DNA of 64,000 nt from Prorocentrum cordatum (Eukaryota; Sar; Dinophyceae; Prorocentrales; Prorocentraceae). Below the pieces are notes generated by a model, which made no database searches, was not told the DNA's origin, and was given only the letters and a program-made list of their open reading frames with translations. The position numbers and the translations under genes were made by a program. The stretch spans positions 1-64,000 of the forward strand of contig CAUYUJ010022063.1 in NCBI GenBank assembly GCA_963575745.1, read 5' to 3'. The stretch's first letter is position 1, and each line of letters begins with the position of its first letter. Shown one piece after another: positions 9,301 through 18,106 of this stretch.

Positions 9301-11584
9301 ACCGCACGGTAGACATCCTCGCCATCCTCCCTCACCTCAACGAGATGCAGAGAGAGTTAGGACATTGATTATTCGTTCACACCGCAGCAATTTTACGACT
9401 CGAGCTACAAAGCTTACAGGCATCCTGTTTGCCGCTTGCGAGGCGAACATAAGTGAGATCGGTTCTAATCCCGACCCCTCCATCCGCGAGATGGATCAGG
9501 CACAGCCGCTCAACCTCGTCGGCTGGCCCATCGGCTACGACAAGGAGTACGACCCGAACGCCAGGGACGATGACCGCGTGGGCTTTGCGTACCACGCTCA
9601 AACTGGTCGTCCTCGTGATCCCGAAGATGGTTGCATATACATACATCAACGGCGTGCCGATCGGAGCGGAGAATTTGATCTCCGCGTACCCGACGAGTCT
9701 TCTATCCGTGAACTTGCCCGCTTCGCGTCCGTCGAGGCTAAGAAATGGGCCAGCACCGAGAGTGGATCCGTCGGCGGCAACGCCAACTATGAGTACAACA
9801 CGTTCACAGCTACGCCGTGGCTATCATTCATGCGTGCTATGTGTAGGATTTCCAGCCTATTCAATCGTAATCCTTCAGTACAAGATAGTGTTCGTGGACT
9901 ACATGACCATTTGAATGCGACGATCCCAGGATCAGACCGCAAATGTCCACCATCAAACTTTACTACAATGATACTGAAGACGGAGTGGATGATGATTCAC
10001 AACGATTGGTCCAAAATTGGCAGTGCAGTTCTGGGACAATACACCGAGGACAGCGTTACGGATACGCAGAACTATTACAACAATGGTCTGAGTGCACCAT
10101 CCGATGTATACCAAAACGGATTGGTAACGCCATGCTATGCTCCTAAAATTGATCGTGCAATGGCCAAGCTACCTACTCGTCCACCTGGCATCGCCAGGAC
10201 ATCGGATACATCTGGGCACATCGGTCATATCGTCGAGGATAACTTGGTCACCATCACGAGAGCTTTTTCCGACCTTACCCAAACAAAGAAGTTCCGCCGC
10301 AAGCTTACTACATGGTTGACTGCGCGCGGAGGCTTTGGAAGTATCGGATCAAACTCCATGACGGTGGCAACACCATCCGACCATCCGAATGGTTGGGTGG
10401 CGATATTGGATGATCCACAAGAGACAGAGCGTACCTATCGTTGGACACCATACAACGAGGGCAACGACTTCTTCGGCGACGCTGCTGACCACATGGGTTC
10501 GAATGATCCCGGCATGACTCCTGGCAATGATGTTGACCCATTCGAGCTGGACCACGCAAAATACAGTGCTTTCTGTGGTGGTCGCTTGGTTTCTACCCTA
10601 TTGTCAGACAATGGGTGGCACTCCCTCGTACAAGAGGACTTGGGACTACTATTACATCATGCATTTGGGCCATCGGGCCATGCGTACAAATGGACCAACT
10701 TATACACGGACTCAACATGGATCATGCATCCGAAGAAAGGGGCTAAGGGTGCAAACCACAAGAAGTACCCCACTTTCGGCATCGACGAGCTCAACGCTGC
10801 CCAGAAGAGAATCGACCTCGCCAAAGCATCAAATATTGCTCTTGTTCCGCTATTCATGCCGTGCCTTAACCGCGCGGAATACATGGGTGGCGCTACTCTT
10901 GAGCACCTGTCGACCATGATCCGCGACGACATCATGATGTGGGCATTCTCTTTTGGCAATTACAGGGAATGGTTCAGACAGAATGACACGCCGATCGGTC
11001 AAGATTGCGTTCTCTTGCCTGAGGCTGGTTATGAGGGCGTACGATACGGAATGGAGGAACTACGCAAGCAACGTTTCGAGAAAGAGGAAAGCCGTATCAA
11101 CGCTCTTCTCAACAATCAGTTTGAGAACACTCCCGAGCAGCGCAATATGATCAGGATGATCCGCGAAGCCAGAGGCCTCATGTTTCAAAGCGACAACGCT
11201 TCCATCAAGAAGTGGCGCGAGCTGAACGAGACCATCTGGGAATACTGGGCCAATGATTTCCCATCATCCATAAAACAAAGACACTATCACAGGGGACTCA
11301 AAGCCATGGTAGTATGGAGTGCGAACGACATCGCATGTGCTAATCCTGGACAGAACACCATCGACATGCGCCGACATCACAGTCGTGCTCCTACCAACGT
11401 ACACGAGCTCAAAAAGATGGAATGTGAGGGCGGCGTCCCGACGCTCATGCCCGTACACGTGCTCGTGGACGTATCACGTTTTGTCGATGTGATGCAGTAT
11501 TTCCGCTGCCCCACGGTCATGGGACCTGAAAAGCAGCGCAATGGGGCGTACACCCGAACTTTGATCACCACACGAGCGACTTGA
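6266..11584 (+). CDS. Reverse transcriptase - RNase H - large C-terminal extension
   Basis: The copia RT spans about 6840-7650, with the first catalytic Asp at 7226 (SDAPGAYTQ), the RLRLALYGHPLAG block, and YVDD with the Asp pair at 7511-7516. RNase H spans about 8095-8990, with TDASFAD, SSTESEIVALDSA and the terminal KYVGTKEQIADMMTK block that ends typical copia Pol. Two insertions are unusual: an Arg/Ser-rich linker at about 7800-8090, and about 85 residues with a CxxC...C cluster and basic tail at 8520-8790 inside RNase H. After RNase H the frame runs on for over 800 residues, with a Cys/His cluster at about 9118-9245 and then Trp-rich globular sequence I do not recognise. The true coding entry is from the frame change near 6355. 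Confidence 0.9.
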   Translation: MDARHVCRLLHVLITFFPSIGKHFPVDSKRKRIDYANDVKRAREIRDRAALRVWTRQDKQVNNFRTTTSGGPTWNTVERRITYDTDNGDVIRDENVKGVTNKEILYAKLPGGPRNIATVLYYRQLPQQHDGEERALVFVDNEGTDFGTLNPLIRKFTQSVAIPTMPRETNYMPAHRDRDKIPDSTWSRPALVTRNLSKKEVAAEPRAQEALRKEYERLETKQTWMLETVAEKADIESQAIRNGTKVHFFNILELSSVKHEELPPDLRKFKGRVVVQGNTGKNETGLAAIFADAASSASHIEASKLCDATALLPQYAGEQSDAPGAYTQALLYGDGRIDPDDTWITIPKWRQPTSWSKYNNPVCRLRLALYGHPLAGVFWERKCRTCLESVGFELISGWECVWRHNKLGLILSVYVDDFKLAGPAHNLQTGWDYIRKSGIDLDPPTPYSQYLGCGQQAYDVLQSIFDKRMSTIRPMLPAHNEKEYNTAKHIRGIRHDMLGFTDQCIERYLECASKRAQGKGSRRKRSDSPRASRSKSPSSSGSVARPTSVLNARTRSSSPAKPVDTTSTNTIPATYHDLPDAETPGIEDTSFTESDYSDEGVLGQDAASVLMKILYLARCCRFDLLHPVCMLAREITKWNTTCDKRLHRLICYIKTTRTHCLHGWIGDSSDKLSIMLFTDASFADCITSSNSTTGVFAALVGPNTFFPVNAVCKKQTVVSHSSTESEIVALDSALRLEGLPLLSFWEAVVGVAKTCKEKNTCLSCHRHVDPAMCPILAAKKKRKPSPRKAPPTRGSSPGRRQLPLNTDLPTTPKRHTISHEGTVLHVDPEPAPEISAPKVRLIVLEDNQAVIKIVQKGRTPALRHLHRTHRINLDWICETCQIEHIELKYVGTKEQIADMMTKHFETKKADLWKDLLEHSHIFPVTPIQCPPIRGPRRPDGLPHEAEPPKLNGCPEICKILLTEKERWGEVGSECGFQCVGQANHEGLCACMYHYGVPAADTASRTSRLRARSPHGRHPRHPPSPQRDAERVRTLIIRSHRSNFTTRATKLTGILFAACEANISEIGSNPDPSIREMDQAQPLNLVGWPIGYDKEYDPNARDDDRVGFAYHAQTGRPRDPEDGCIYIHQRRADRSGEFDLRVPDESSIRELARFASVEAKKWASTESGSVGGNANYEYNTFTATPWLSFMRAMCRISSLFNRNPSVQDSVRGLHDHLNATIPGSDRKCPPSNFTTMILKTEWMMIHNDWSKIGSAVLGQYTEDSVTDTQNYYNNGLSAPSDVYQNGLVTPCYAPKIDRAMAKLPTRPPGIARTSDTSGHIGHIVEDNLVTITRAFSDLTQTKKFRRKLTTWLTARGGFGSIGSNSMTVATPSDHPNGWVAILDDPQETERTYRWTPYNEGNDFFGDAADHMGSNDPGMTPGNDVDPFELDHAKYSAFCGGRLVSTLLSDNGWHSLVQEDLGLLLHHAFGPSGHAYKWTNLYTDSTWIMHPKKGAKGANHKKYPTFGIDELNAAQKRIDLAKASNIALVPLFMPCLNRAEYMGGATLEHLSTMIRDDIMMWAFSFGNYREWFRQNDTPIGQDCVLLPEAGYEGVRYGMEELRKQRFEKEESRINALLNNQFENTPEQRNMIRMIREARGLMFQSDNASIKKWRELNETIWEYWANDFPSSIKQRHYHRGLKAMVVWSANDIACANPGQNTIDMRRHHSRAPTNVHELKKMECEGGVPTLMPVHVLVDVSRFVDVMQYFRCPTVMGPEKQRNGAYTRTLITTRAT

Positions 11585-12714
11585 TCACTATCATGCAGAA
11601 CCGTGGTATCACTGTTCTTCCATCCGACCATTGGGTGGATACGTACGACAGGGTTACCCCACAGGCTTGGCACGCCAAACAGAACAACCATAACATGGCA
11701 ATGTTTACAACGCAATTCTGCGACGCAGTATGCTATCGCAATTTTTGCGCATTGATACAGTCTCTTCCTTCTCAGCCATATCCATTCAGGCCGCCATTGC
11801 TGACTTCTGTCACGGACAACCAGGCCTACACTCAGGCCAAGGAAATCATGGCAGCCCTCGACTTCAGAGAAAAGTTGACAAACGAATGGAAAAGAGACCT
11901 CAGCCTCACAACATTGATGACACAGACGGCAAACGAGATGGCTCATTGTGCGTGGATGGCGTCATGTGCCGAGGGCACATTGCCGGCATCGCTGCCTGCC
12001 GAGACGGGCGACACGACTGAGCCGACTCCTGGAAGGTCTACACGTACGCCAGCAACGGACCCTAGCGATCCTGACCAAACCCTTCCTGATAATGATCCAT
12101 GGGTTATGGCATACAATGACTTATTCCAGTACCTTATGCTGGTGATCAAAGAATACCCTGGGGCTTGGGCATCTTGGCATTCTCTTGAGAAAGATGAACT
12201 TCTAGAACCCAAGATCGTCAAAACAGTTGAAGATGCACATGCAGTTACTTGGGTTGTATTCGAGCAATTCTTACGTCAGATCAAAGAGTTGGATGGAGAC
12301 GATAATGCGACCAAATCAAGACTCATTGCAGAAGAAAACAGATTGTCTTCTCACCGCACCGGCCCAGCTGCCGAGAACGAGAAGAACATCGAGGCATGCA
12401 AAACATTCTTCAAACAGAATGCACTGGATCGAGTGGCTTTGGGTCATGACCCTAATGTTCCTACATCCGTATGGAGGGCAGCTGATGACACAGCACAGCC
12501 AGCCCCACCAGGCCCATTGCCTGATCCACTGCAACCTGGACCGCAATCGATCAAAGCGTCGCAACCATCGACTCCAGAGCCTAAAGCAGAACAACAACCA
12601 GCAGATCAGCTCCAAAAGCTGAGGCGGTACCGATCCCTGATGACGGCACCGACCTTGAGGCAATGGAGCTGGAGGCAACTCCTGCTGAGGAGGAGCCTTC
12701 TCCACATGAGATGA
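11581..12714 (+). CDS. Extension segment, unknown function
   Basis: Continues the post-RNase H coding block after a 1-nt frame change near 11560-11582, where TTTGATCAC and CTTGATCAC form a near-repeat. It is a globular, Trp- and Gln-rich sequence with no motif I recognise, ending in a Pro/Gln/Ala-rich linker. It passes to the third frame between about 12590 and 12660. The TTG start is not meaningful. I treat it as part of one long extra protein (9060-17159) carried by the retrotransposon rather than as a separate gene. Confidence 0.6.
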   Translation: MITIMQNRGITVLPSDHWVDTYDRVTPQAWHAKQNNHNMAMFTTQFCDAVCYRNFCALIQSLPSQPYPFRPPLLTSVTDNQAYTQAKEIMAALDFREKLTNEWKRDLSLTTLMTQTANEMAHCAWMASCAEGTLPASLPAETGDTTEPTPGRSTRTPATDPSDPDQTLPDNDPWVMAYNDLFQYLMLVIKEYPGAWASWHSLEKDELLEPKIVKTVEDAHAVTWVVFEQFLRQIKELDGDDNATKSRLIAEENRLSSHRTGPAAENEKNIEACKTFFKQNALDRVALGHDPNVPTSVWRAADDTAQPAPPGPLPDPLQPGPQSIKASQPSTPEPKAEQQPADQLQKLRRYRSLMTAPTLRQWSWRQLLLRRSLLHMR

Positions 12715-15700
12715 ATATATTGTCATGGCAGGACAGTTGTGAGCGTTCCATGCACGAGGATACCAGCAAGCTCGGGATCTTCGACAACTCATGCACTATT
12801 CGCGAATGGAAGCTACAGTATGGCGTCAAAGATGAACATCCATACATGTGCCCAATGTTGCGGGGCACGAAAGCGACCAATGGATTTGCCTGCATCGAAG
12901 ACCAAGAGTGGTACGAGCAGCTACTGCATGATGATAGTGTAATTGCTCATGCGCCTGACATTGCACAATCTGGTTGTTTCCCAGAATGGAAATGGATACC
13001 ATTACCACATTACGACGATGTACGTTATGGTCCTGAGCTAATTGATGAAGAATGGCTGGGAACAAACAAATACATGAGCAAAGACATCACGACTATGTTA
13101 CGCCATGAGATTCACTACAAAAAGTTTTGGATCAACCAATTTCATGACAGACGTATTAATATCTGGGACAAAACAACAAAGAATGATTGGAAGATTCCAA
13201 GCAATTGGAAATCATTTAAAGAAATGGTTGAATGGAAATTCCGAGATCGCAAAGAAAGACACAATGGACCATCCATGGAAGCGGCAGTGGCACATTTCAA
13301 GAAAGACGGTGAAAATGATGGATACACCGATTGGAACGACTACTATCCGATATTCATTATTCGTGCGTTCCAGAAGCATATTGACCCGCAGAAAAACAGA
13401 ATCGAGATATACGCCAAGCCGATTCCTGACGGAGGTGACCCCAGCACTTTTGACTGGAACAGCGTTATTGCTATTCGGTGCGTCGGTGGTCACAGTTGTG
13501 TCAACCCATCTTCAAAGCCATGGAACATGGGATGGGAGAGCTTACAGTGGACAGATATCAAATATCTCCATCATGGAACAGCATCCCGCGCCTGGAAGAA
13601 CATACTGAAGACAGGGATCATTCCTGGATATGTTGAACCACACTCTCAGAGAGACAGAACTTATAAACCATCGCAGCGATCTGAGGCATTCTTCAGTTCT
13701 AGCACATATTTGAACAACGTTCAAAAGAACCCACATACTTCAGTGGAATCGTACAAGTTCAACAGCTACAAGAACGAAGTCGAGCTGGTGATCAACATGG
13801 AGATCGCCACAAAAGCAGGTTGCAGATTTTGGTTGGGTGCTCAGGGCGCTATCATGACTGAGGACGTGGTACCCGCTGCGGCAATTATTGCAATTCGCCG
13901 CCTCAAACCACACCACATGCATGGCCAGCAGCTGTGGCCAGACGGCGACCCATGGGACTACCCGCCATTGGCAGCCAGAGAGCCATTGAGCAAGTACGAG
14001 ATTTGCGCCTGCCTTCCTGGAGAACTTATTGACGATCCACCTGGATTGGCACCTATCGACCCCGACCAAGACATGGAGCCTCCAAGGATGACGCCAGCAT
14101 CAGCACCCTCGGCCAGGCCGGGGGAAACCCCTGCTGGCCGTTCATCCGCAGAGGACGCCTTGGACGAGCAAATAGTACGTGCTATGATCCAGGAGACCAA
14201 TCACAAAGCAGATGATAAAGAATGGTTGGTTGCATTATCACATTGTCGTGAAGCTCTTCGACCAATCACAGCAAAGATCATGCAAAAAGATTGGGATCGT
14301 CGTCCTGCATTTAACGATGTTCGAATGGGCGACTTCATTGTCATTAAGAATTGGGGTTCTACCAAATGCTTCCACTACGACAACCATTGGCCCAAAGGCA
14401 ATCACAATACCAAGATTGCCTTGTCCAAGGGACACATATATGGTCCAATCATCCATTTCGGCATCTTCGACAAGTTCTTTGCGGTACAAGTACCTATTCT
14501 CAACTACGGTTTACGATGGGTAAATATCTGGTATAATGACAAAAGCATGCCCCTCAAGGGCGTTGTATTTGCATTGCCGATTCGTATCGAAGAACACGCC
14601 ATCGATCCAACATGGATGGAGACTGCCCTGAAAGGCCCGACATCTTGCAGCGAGGAGATACTGCAGCACAAGGTTAGCGGTAGCTTACCATACCTTGGAA
14701 TGCCTAGCATCCATAGACCACGTATTCCGCGTACACCACCAAGAAGGCCCGCTCCACGGACACCTGATCCAGACGAGCTGGTGGCCACACCTGCCGAGGA
14801 CAACGCTCAGACGGGCGACATTCCTCGACAGGGTACAGCATCATCGCATGATCCACTGATCACCGTAATCGTGGACATATCAAATATCGTTCTTACTGCA
14901 GATGAGAAAGCTGCGAACGACAACATGAGGGCATACCTCTCGGCAGACATCCAAGCAGAAGAGCAGATCGAGGCAAGCATCCTCGATAACATCATTGATC
15001 CGCCATCGAATTTCCTTGATCATCCAGACTACGACCCCGACGAGGATTCAAGATGGATTAGACAGTCTGATGATTGCCGCGTGTATTGTTGGACATCGGC
15101 GTTATTGGTGGATTCGCCTATGATCAAGATGAGGCAGATCATTGAGATACACAGTGGCGCAGACAGAATCGTAATGGACAAAATTCAGTCACATTTACAA
15201 TTTGAAATTCGATTTGGATCGAAAGCATGGAACGCGGAGTCATATCATTTGAACTACAATCATACCCACAAGTGGGCGCATGACTTACCCAATTGTGGTG
15301 CAGATCACTTCTTCAAAAAGTTGGTACACTACCTCGACCCAGAGACTATCGAGGAGTCGACCACTGGCATCTTTCAACGGATTTCCAAAGTATACCAGAA
15401 CATCTTGAAAGATAGTATTGTGGAGCTACCAGATTTCGCCAAGGAAGTCATCCATGACAACCATCCTGCACTTCAGGCATTGCGTGACCTATACAAAAAT
15501 TGTACTGCGACATACGGTGATCCAGAGTTTCCTGTGTGGGAAGAGCTGGTGGAAACACCTGCTGCGCCTCGAGAGGAAGGCGCTGAGCAGGATATTCCCC
15601 AGGACCCAGGCAGTGTTGCGTCTGCAGCTCCCGATCAGGAGACTATGGTACGCATCATAGCTGAACAGACGGGACTCAAGCGCGAGGAGGGCGACAACGA

Positions 15701-17159
15701 GGCTACCTTGCAGAAGCAGGCTCGCCGTCTTCGTGAGGAGAACGTATGCCATGGCGGTACTGAGGATACCGACAACGTCAAGATAGAGTACAAAGGACTG
15801 CCAGGGGAAAGGTTGTCTCGGATCGAGATCGAGGGTTTAAGCAGATCGATCGCTTCCAGACCAAACACCGAGATCAATCGTGAGGCGATCAATCAGATCG
15901 GTCAGAGCCTCGCTCGCGGTCAGGACACCCGCTGGGGATCCCGCGATCACCTGACTTCGGCAGGGGCCCCCGAGACGATCTTGCATCCCATACCGCTCTG
16001 TAACAATTGCGGTCGAGATCTGTCCCTCGGTATCGTCACAGGTGACGGCACACTCTGTGATATATGTTGGCAATACACTGTGGCCGTAGGCGCCACAGGT
16101 AAGAGCACCGCCACACAGAGTGACCTCGCGCACCTCCAGAAGTTGACGAACTGGATCAAGACGACGTTGTCCGAGGACCAGGTCGCGAGATACATGAAGG
16201 ATGGCGCACATGTCATTATGACGGGTGCGCGATCCCCCATAGGCACAGAGAAAGATCAGTTGCGGAGATTGGCCAATACGTCCAAGAAGAGGTATCAGAA
16301 GTGGGTCGAAGCCGGTAGCCCGCCTGCACACGAATGCAGATTAATGGGCGAATCCGAGGACGACCGACCTCTGTACTACCCATACGCCAATCTCATTCAA
16401 CGCTTTCTCAACGACCTCAGATTCCATCATCAGATGACAGGAGCCCGCGTGAATGTCGGCAAGAAGCCCTGGAGAGTCGAGGACATGCGCGACGCGTGGG
16501 ACATCCTTGACGTCAGTATTAGGACAGGACAGGCTGGTCGGAGAAAGTGGTGGCTGAACGAGGGACGCATTGACAGGCAGACGCGGCAGGCGCGCGGACT
16601 GATTACGGTTTCTCTCCCTCGAGGGGACGGAACCCGTGAACAGTTCACCCAGCGCAAGCTTGCCGCGATTGCCAACGAGCTGATAGGCTCCCTCGATCCG
16701 TCACACACTGACCAGAGGGGGGGTAGTACAGGGATGAGAACCGATCCAGATACACACTCCCAACAGTCCGATGACGCCATGGAGCCGCGGCCGCCGCCGC
16801 GGCCGCCGCCGCGCCCTGCTCCTGGCGACGCCGCTGCATCCAGCGCCTCAGGCGCAGAGGACTACATGCCCGCGATGCCGCGCGCCAAGAGAGCACGTAC
16901 ATCTGATTACGCTGCTTACTGGCGCCACAATTTCGAGGACAGCGATTGGGGTCTTCGATACTGGAGCTATTGCATCAAATGTTGGATCTACATTGCGATC
17001 AACAACGACGAGTATGTGTACATCCAGGATATCACGTACAACGATTGGTTCCGCAACTGGATCCCGAGGACCACTTGGGAAACGTTTACGACAAGCTATG
17101 TGACGTACAACGGCCAGAGGGTGTGGGACCGCAGGTTCTACAAGGACGGCGACGCGTAG
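12663..17159 (+). CDS. Extension ORF with KptA/Tpt1-like RNA 2'-phosphotransferase domain and zinc ribbon
   Basis: A 1498-residue frame. Residues about 180-410 match the RNA 2'-phosphotransferase (KptA/Tpt1) plan: RH at 199-200, Arg246 in a KNRIEI strand, R-x3-GGHS at 272-278, HGTASRAW from 304 with ILKTGIIPG behind it, Arg339, then RFWLGAQGAIMTEDVVP from 388. Tpt1 enzymes remove an internal 2'-phosphate from RNA using NAD; some relatives modify RNA ends. The HVH that usually follows the last Arg is replaced by EAF. Further modules are separated by acidic/Pro linkers that share an EL-x-(A/E)TPA motif (near 12666, 14778 and 15544). A CX2CX15CX2C zinc ribbon lies at about 16000-16070. The other domains are unrecognised. 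The ORF ends with TAG at 17157. Function in the element is unknown. Confidence 0.8.
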   Translation: MELEATPAEEEPSPHEMNILSWQDSCERSMHEDTSKLGIFDNSCTIREWKLQYGVKDEHPYMCPMLRGTKATNGFACIEDQEWYEQLLHDDSVIAHAPDIAQSGCFPEWKWIPLPHYDDVRYGPELIDEEWLGTNKYMSKDITTMLRHEIHYKKFWINQFHDRRINIWDKTTKNDWKIPSNWKSFKEMVEWKFRDRKERHNGPSMEAAVAHFKKDGENDGYTDWNDYYPIFIIRAFQKHIDPQKNRIEIYAKPIPDGGDPSTFDWNSVIAIRCVGGHSCVNPSSKPWNMGWESLQWTDIKYLHHGTASRAWKNILKTGIIPGYVEPHSQRDRTYKPSQRSEAFFSSSTYLNNVQKNPHTSVESYKFNSYKNEVELVINMEIATKAGCRFWLGAQGAIMTEDVVPAAAIIAIRRLKPHHMHGQQLWPDGDPWDYPPLAAREPLSKYEICACLPGELIDDPPGLAPIDPDQDMEPPRMTPASAPSARPGETPAGRSSAEDALDEQIVRAMIQETNHKADDKEWLVALSHCREALRPITAKIMQKDWDRRPAFNDVRMGDFIVIKNWGSTKCFHYDNHWPKGNHNTKIALSKGHIYGPIIHFGIFDKFFAVQVPILNYGLRWVNIWYNDKSMPLKGVVFALPIRIEEHAIDPTWMETALKGPTSCSEEILQHKVSGSLPYLGMPSIHRPRIPRTPPRRPAPRTPDPDELVATPAEDNAQTGDIPRQGTASSHDPLITVIVDISNIVLTADEKAANDNMRAYLSADIQAEEQIEASILDNIIDPPSNFLDHPDYDPDEDSRWIRQSDDCRVYCWTSALLVDSPMIKMRQIIEIHSGADRIVMDKIQSHLQFEIRFGSKAWNAESYHLNYNHTHKWAHDLPNCGADHFFKKLVHYLDPETIEESTTGIFQRISKVYQNILKDSIVELPDFAKEVIHDNHPALQALRDLYKNCTATYGDPEFPVWEELVETPAAPREEGAEQDIPQDPGSVASAAPDQETMVRIIAEQTGLKREEGDNEATLQKQARRLREENVCHGGTEDTDNVKIEYKGLPGERLSRIEIEGLSRSIASRPNTEINREAINQIGQSLARGQDTRWGSRDHLTSAGAPETILHPIPLCNNCGRDLSLGIVTGDGTLCDICWQYTVAVGATGKSTATQSDLAHLQKLTNWIKTTLSEDQVARYMKDGAHVIMTGARSPIGTEKDQLRRLANTSKKRYQKWVEAGSPPAHECRLMGESEDDRPLYYPYANLIQRFLNDLRFHHQMTGARVNVGKKPWRVEDMRDAWDILDVSIRTGQAGRRKWWLNEGRIDRQTRQARGLITVSLPRGDGTREQFTQRKLAAIANELIGSLDPSHTDQRGGSTGMRTDPDTHSQQSDDAMEPRPPPRPPPRPAPGDAAASSASGAEDYMPAMPRAKRARTSDYAAYWRHNFEDSDWGLRYWSYCIKCWIYIAINNDEYVYIQDITYNDWFRNWIPRTTWETFTTSYVTYNGQRVWDRRFYKDGDA

Positions 17160-17893
17160 TGAGTCGGCCGCAAGGCCCACTGCTCAAGAGCAGAAATTCC
17201 GTTCATCAAAGTTCGCCTTGAGCGGTGGCTAATACATTCTTTTAGGCCACTTCAATCTTTCACACAAGTGGCCATACACACATATAGATATCTTTTGCGA
17301 TCACCGAGGCAGCCTCCTAAGGAGCAACGCCAACGGGAGTCGCCAAACAGATTTTATACATCATTTTCGTGTTCATCAACACGACATTTTCTCCTGGCCA
17401 GGTACTTGCTTTAACACAGATTTGCATTTCTTTCAGGATCGTGTTCGTCAACGCGATCTTGGCATACATTTGCTTTTAGGCAGACTTGTGTTTGATTTCA
17501 AGATTGTGTTCGTCAACGCGATCTTAGCATGCATATTTTAACAATTTAACAATATTGCGTCGAGAATAATCTGATAGCTGGTGGCAACACCTGCCTCGCA
17601 AATCTTGCGAGGCGGTTTACGTTGCCTTGCTGCTCAGATCTTCTTTCTCCGCCTACCTTTGTCTCATTCTTCTCCTCCCTCGAGTGCCGAAGCGTTTTGG
17701 GGGGCGCACCGAGGGGGCGGCAAAGACCGCCTGGAGAAGAAAAAGAGACCCAAGGTATCTCTTCTTACCTCACTTTGCAGCTGTGGCTTCGCTGACTTTT
17801 AGCCCAGCTGCCTTTCAGACTTAAGGTAAAGGAGTTCTGAGGTTACGGATTCCATCCTCCTGATCCCGAGTCCTGCCTTCACGGGCGGGATTC
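17160..17893 (+). other. 3' untranslated region of the retrotransposon
   Basis: Non-coding stretch between the last ORF and the polypurine tract. It is more AT-rich than the coding part and contains three copies of a short hairpin about 65-70 bp apart (next entry). At 17755-17790 a GT...AG-bounded pyrimidine-rich stretch could be a small intron, but I cannot support it further. No ORF here looks real. Confidence 0.6.
17367..17523 (+). repeat. Triple hairpin repeat in the 3' UTR
   Basis: Three related palindromes at 17367-17384, 17437-17458 and 17502-17523, spaced about 65-70 bp. Each has a stem of the type TCGTGTT / AACACGA around a four-base loop CATC or CGTC. Stem bases differ between copies but keep pairing, including G-U, which points to selection on RNA structure. 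A packaging, RNA-stability or processing signal is possible. Confidence 0.75.
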
Positions 17894-17904
17894 GGGACGG
17901 GGGG
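17894..17904 (+). other. Polypurine tract
   Basis: GGGACGGGGGG abuts the 3' LTR. The position and purine bias fit the plus-strand primer of an LTR retrotransposon; a single C interrupts it. Confidence 0.8.
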
Positions 17905-18100
17905 TGTGTATGGAACCCGTGTAATACCCTCATATATACTCCTTATCCTTACCTCTCCCGCACCTGGCCGTTTGGGCTCAGGTACTGAGTTGGAGCGATC
18001 GTACCTTGATCGCTTGGGAGGGAAAGATACCCATCTATCCCTCCATCTCTCTACCAACGGATCAGGGGTTCTGTACTCTTGTACTTCAACCCCATACACA
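17905..18100 (+). repeat. 3' LTR
   Basis: Gap-free partner of 118-313, with substitutions only at three positions and the same TGTGTATGG...CCATACACA ends. It is followed by the second GGATA target copy. Confidence 0.95.
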
Positions 18101-18105
18101 GGATA
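18101..18105. repeat. Target-site duplication GGATA (right copy)
   Basis: Matches 113-117 and defines the right boundary of the retrotransposon. Confidence 0.93.
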
Positions 18106-18106
18106 T

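Larger units (their letters stand above)
118..18100 (+). mobile_element. Giant Ty1/copia-type LTR retrotransposon (about 18 kb)
   Basis: A structurally complete element with LTRs at 118-313 and 17905-18100, target duplications, a primer-binding-like site, a polypurine tract, and internal coding on the plus strand. The domain order is Gag, protease, integrase, RT, RNase H. Integrase before RT is the copia order, and the polymerase motif is YVDD. Typical copia elements are about 5-6 kb; this one has an extra coding block at roughly 9060-17159. The reading frame is interrupted by TAA at 1307-1309 and changes frame near 5250, 6355, 11570 and 12600-12660. It is therefore probably a young but non-autonomous copy unless these are assembly errors or recoding sites. 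Confidence 0.95.
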
